From positions 104,255 through 168,254 of the forward strand of contig CABUIE010000003.1 of the NCBI GenBank assembly GCA_902491565.1: 64,000 nt of DNA, given 5' to 3'. Source of the stretch: an uncultured Collinsella sp. Lineage in GTDB: Bacteria; Actinomycetota; Coriobacteriia; Coriobacteriales; Coriobacteriaceae. Below, piece by piece: positions 62,123-64,000 of the stretch (position 1 is its first letter; each line of letters opens with the position of its first letter). A program made the position numbers and the translations under genes. The notes under the pieces were generated by a model. The model was not told the DNA's origin and searched no databases. It saw only the letters and a program-made list of their open reading frames with translations.

Positions 62123-62172
62123 TTCGAGTCTCGCCTCGGGCACCATACATGCAAGCGAGCGTTCAAGGGGGT
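62123..62172 (+). repeat. Copy 2 of tRNA-Leu 3' end direct repeat
   Basis: This is a 49 of 50 match to 61939-61988. The acceptor and anticodon parts are missing here, so it cannot make a tRNA. The 134-base interval between copies contains a perfect palindrome AAACAGGCC TGC GGCCTGTTT (62040-62060) and GAAGCCC G GGGCTTC (62093-62107) and no gene. Confidence 0.75.
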
Positions 62173-62186
62173 CAAGGCCCCTTTTT
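62165..62186 (+). terminator. Second copy of the tRNA terminator
   Basis: AAGGGG and CCCCTT form a short stem followed by T residues at 62182-62186; it is the duplicated counterpart of the terminator at 61981-62002. Confidence 0.6.
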
Positions 62187-62354
62187 CGTGTACGTAATGT
62201 GATAACGCGCTGTACGTGTTATTATTCGCAAGGCGTTGTTCCCGCAATGCCCTAAAGAGGAACCCGAGGGTTCCCACCTTTTGGCGCCAATGAGCAGCTG
62301 ACTGGTCATACAACTTAGATTCCCTTCCTCAAATCGAGGAAGTCTATGTGTACG

Positions 62355-62388
62355 ACCTGGTTGCTGAGAAGCGCCGGGTTATTTTTTT
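62355..62388 (+). promoter_or_regulatory. Transcription attenuator in the infC leader
   Basis: ACCTGG (62355-62360) pairs with CCGGGT (62374-62379), extended by an inner stem around GAGA, and is followed by seven T residues (62382-62388), so it is a complete intrinsic terminator only a few bases before the infC ribosome site. Upstream lie the hairpins GGAACCC/GGGTTCC and CTTCCTC/GAGGAAG, giving material for alternative folding. Feedback by L20 is known for such operons in Bacillus; here it is an inference. Confidence 0.65.
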
Positions 62389-62407
62389 ATGAATGGAGGT
62401 AGGGAAA

Positions 62408-62962
62408 ATAGCTAAGTCTGATGACACCCGCATCAACGACGAGATTACTGCATCTTCGTGCCGTTTGATTGGCGTCGATGGCTCTCAGCTCGGCCTGTTC
62501 GCCATCCGCGATGCCCAGCGCGTCGCCGACGATCAGGGTCTCGACCTGGTCGAGATCGCTCCCAACGCGGAGCCGCCGGTCTGCAAGGTCATGGACTACG
62601 GTAAGTTCAAGTACCAGCAGGCCATGAAGGCCAAGGCTGCTCGTAAGAACCAGTCCAAGGTCGAGGTCAAGGAAATGAAGTTCCGACCCAAGATCGACGT
62701 TGGCGACTACGAGACCAAGAAGGGCCACGTTCTGCGTTTCCTCAAGAAGGGCGCACGCGTTAAGATCACCATCATGTTCCGCGGCCGTGAGATGGCTCAC
62801 CCGGAGCAGGGCCTTAACGTTCTCGAGCGTCTCGCCGAGGATCTCAAGCCTTACGCTACGGTCGAGTCCAAGCCTAAGATGGAAGGCCGTAACATGCTTA
62901 TGCTGCTCGCCCCGATTAAGGGCGCCTTCGATGAGGATAAAGCGGCAAGCGATACCAAGTAA
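62408..62962 (+). CDS. infC: Translation initiation factor IF-3
   Basis: The 184-aa protein has all the IF-3 landmarks: TRINDEI near the start, VEIAPNAEPPVCKVMDYGKF, KEMKFRPKIDVGDYETK and the C-terminal RGREMAHPEQG. IF-3 checks start codons on the 30S subunit. I read the start as ATA at 62408, because GGAGG (62395-62399) is eight bases before it, while the in-frame ATG at 62393 overlaps that ribosome site and has none of its own. Non-AUG infC starts allow IF-3 to limit its own synthesis, as with AUU in Escherichia coli. If ATG 62393 were used the protein would be five residues longer. Confidence 0.95.
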   Translation: MAKSDDTRINDEITASSCRLIGVDGSQLGLFAIRDAQRVADDQGLDLVEIAPNAEPPVCKVMDYGKFKYQQAMKAKAARKNQSKVEVKEMKFRPKIDVGDYETKKGHVLRFLKKGARVKITIMFRGREMAHPEQGLNVLERLAEDLKPYATVESKPKMEGRNMLMLLAPIKGAFDEDKAASDTK

Positions 62963-62994
62963 CTAGTGTTCTGTAACCGATTAAGGAGTATTTC

Positions 62995-63186
62995 ATGCCT
63001 AAGATGAAGTCCCACAGCGGCACCAAGAAGCGTTTCCGCAAGACTGGTACCGGCAAGCTTATGCGCGCCAAGGCTTTCAAGAGCCACATCCTGAGCAAGA
63101 AGTCCACCAAGCGTAAGCGTGGCTTCCGTCAGGAGACCGAGATCGCCGCTGCCGACCGCAAGGTCATCAAGTCGCGTTTCGCCTAA
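62995..63186 (+). CDS. rpmI: Ribosomal protein L35
   Basis: The 63-aa basic protein begins MPKMKSHSGTKKRFRKTGTG, the standard L35 start, and ends KVIKSRFA. It follows infC by 32 bp with AAGGAG before its ATG and belongs to the infC-rpmI-rplT operon. Confidence 0.97.
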   Translation: MPKMKSHSGTKKRFRKTGTGKLMRAKAFKSHILSKKSTKRKRGFRQETEIAAADRKVIKSRFA

Positions 63187-63232
63187 GTTCGTGTTCCCGT
63201 TTTTCGTTTTACCGTCTAGGAGTTGATAGAAC

Positions 63233-63592
63233 ATGGCACGTATTAAGCGCGCTGTTGCCGCCAAGAAGAAGCGCCGTACCGTTATGCACCGTGCGAAGGG
63301 TTACTACGGTGCCGCTTCGCGTACTTACAAGCATGCTAAAGAGCAGGTCCAGCACTCCCTGCAGTATCAGTATCGTGATCGCCGCAACAAGAAGCGCGAG
63401 ATCCGTTCTCTCTGGATCACTCGTATCAACGCTGCTGCTCGCCTGAACGACATCTCTTACTCTCAGTTCATGCACGGCCTGAAGGTTGCCGGCATCGAGC
63501 TCGACCGCAAGGTCCTGGCTCAGATGGCTTACGAGGATATCGAGTCCTTCAACGAGCTGGCTACCATCGCCAAGAAGGCTCTCGAGGCCTAA
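63233..63592 (+). CDS. rplT: Ribosomal protein L20
   Basis: The 119-aa protein begins MARIKRAVAAKKKRRTVMHR and has KGYYGAASRTYKHAKEQV and RRNKKREIRSLWITRINAA, typical of L20, which binds 23S rRNA early in assembly and represses this operon in several bacteria. The ATG is preceded by TAGGAG. The terminator follows at 63614. Confidence 0.97.
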   Translation: MARIKRAVAAKKKRRTVMHRAKGYYGAASRTYKHAKEQVQHSLQYQYRDRRNKKREIRSLWITRINAAARLNDISYSQFMHGLKVAGIELDRKVLAQMAYEDIESFNELATIAKKALEA

Positions 63593-63613
63593 TAGATTCT
63601 CTTGAATCGCTAG

Positions 63614-63649
63614 GGGAGTGTCGCGTTGTGCGCGGCGCTCCCTCTTTTT
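63614..63649 (+). terminator. Rho-independent terminator of the infC operon
   Basis: GGGAG (63614-63618) and CTCCC (63638-63642), with inner CGCG pairing, form a stem followed by TTTTT at 63645-63649. Confidence 0.8.
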
Positions 63650-63662
63650 ATCTGAGGCGCGG

Positions 63663-64000
63663 TTTACATTGCTAAAAGCGCGGGTAGATAAACACTTACA
63701 GGTGACCGATCTCTATATATTCCTGAACCAAAGGGTCATCATCTGATACGTGCGGAAGATCCGCACCAGTCTTTCTATTACCTATAGAAAGCAATATGTT
63801 GTGTAGGACTTGTGAAGAGTGGAATTGACGTCCCACAGGGCTTCGCGGTCTGGCAATATATCTCCTTGCCGCGCGGCCCGGTGGAACCGGATCAGCCGCG
63901 GGGCGTGCACCTTGAGAACCGGATACTGCGAGGATGGACACTTCAAGTGTCGCATCCGGGCAGACATCGAACCATTTGAAATGGTCTAACTTGGATTTGT
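63663..64000 (+). promoter_or_regulatory. Structured gene-free region, possible rRNA operon promoter and leader
   Basis: From 63663 to the end no gene is supported. A candidate promoter TTTACA (63663-63668) with TAGATA (63685-63690) lies near the start. Downstream are CTTGAGAACC (63911-63920), resembling antitermination boxA-like leader sequences of actinobacterial rRNA operons, a stem GACACTT C AAGTGTC with outer CCGGAT/ATCCGG (63919-63959) and a palindrome ACCATTT G AAATGGT (63971-63985). I infer that a 16S gene may begin just past the window; none of the 16S itself is visible. Confidence 0.4.

Noticed and set aside
63696..63941. 81-codon minus-strand frame in the last 300 bases
   Set aside because: It has no ribosome site or family and crosses strong stems; better explained as leader DNA.

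Overview
This window looks like a chromosomal segment of a host-associated anaerobic actinobacterium of the class Coriobacteriia, most probably Collinsella or a close relative. That is an inference from several things: high-GC coding with GTG/TTG starts, an LDH-EtfB-EtfA module, tandem Liv substrate-binding lipoproteins with twin-arginine leaders, a RecJ-helicase fusion, and the general gene set. No plasmid or phage backbone is visible. Almost all of the sequence is coding, on both strands, in short operons.

Layout. 1-5 kb: the 3' end of an iron alcohol dehydrogenase plus an aldehyde dehydrogenase, a HIRAN protein, a small acidic/basic protein, a metallophosphoesterase and a DUF2130 coiled-coil protein. 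5-10 kb (minus): a DUF3516 helicase, TrmB and a second methyltransferase. 10-14.7 kb (plus): a membrane-anchored HTH regulator with a DUF4097 partner, then bacterial Elp3 with a spermidine-synthase-like protein. 14.8-16.7 kb: a visibly AT-richer MFS transporter followed by about 0.5 kb of repeat-like non-coding DNA. 16.7-22.4 kb (minus): a three-gene cassette of TerB_N/TerB_C protein, DUF2791 (BrxD-like) ATPase and SF2 helicase, the best candidate here for a little-described DNA-processing or defence system. 22.4-26.5 kb (minus): a DUF554 membrane protein and a five-gene cluster of secreted or anchored proteins, one with a degenerate sortase signal. 26.8-30.5 kb (plus): lactate dehydrogenase-EtfB-ferredoxin/EtfA, resembling the electron-bifurcating (confurcating) lactate dehydrogenase of acetogens.

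30.4-43 kb: an HD hydrolase, AzlCD export, KdgT permease, a diguanylate cyclase, an EamA exporter, single-chain PurL, a CPA2 antiporter and homoserine dehydrogenase. 43.4-49.7 kb: a complete branched-chain amino acid ABC importer (two LivJ paralogues, LivHMGF). 49.9-52.4 kb: CutC, a DUF4931/HIT-like protein and an SBF-family symporter. 52.6-60.1 kb: the RecJ-SF2 helicase fusion, Rel, an MBL hydrolase and class II fructose-bisphosphate aldolase. 60.4-63.6 kb: a transglutaminase-like protein, tRNA-Leu(CAA) with a duplicated 3' end, and infC-rpmI-rplT behind a transcription attenuator, with infC probably starting at an unusual AUA. The last 400 bases look like a structured leader, perhaps of an rRNA operon beginning beyond the window.

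Taken together the genes describe a fermenter that handles lactate through flavin-based electron bifurcation, oxidises or reduces aldehydes and alcohols, imports and exports branched-chain amino acids, and uses (p)ppGpp and probably c-di-GMP. Intergenic DNA carries several families of inverted repeats (GTCCC-containing hairpins, a triple-hairpin array and a 123-bp inverted-repeat element) that look like dispersed repeats rather than ordinary terminators.
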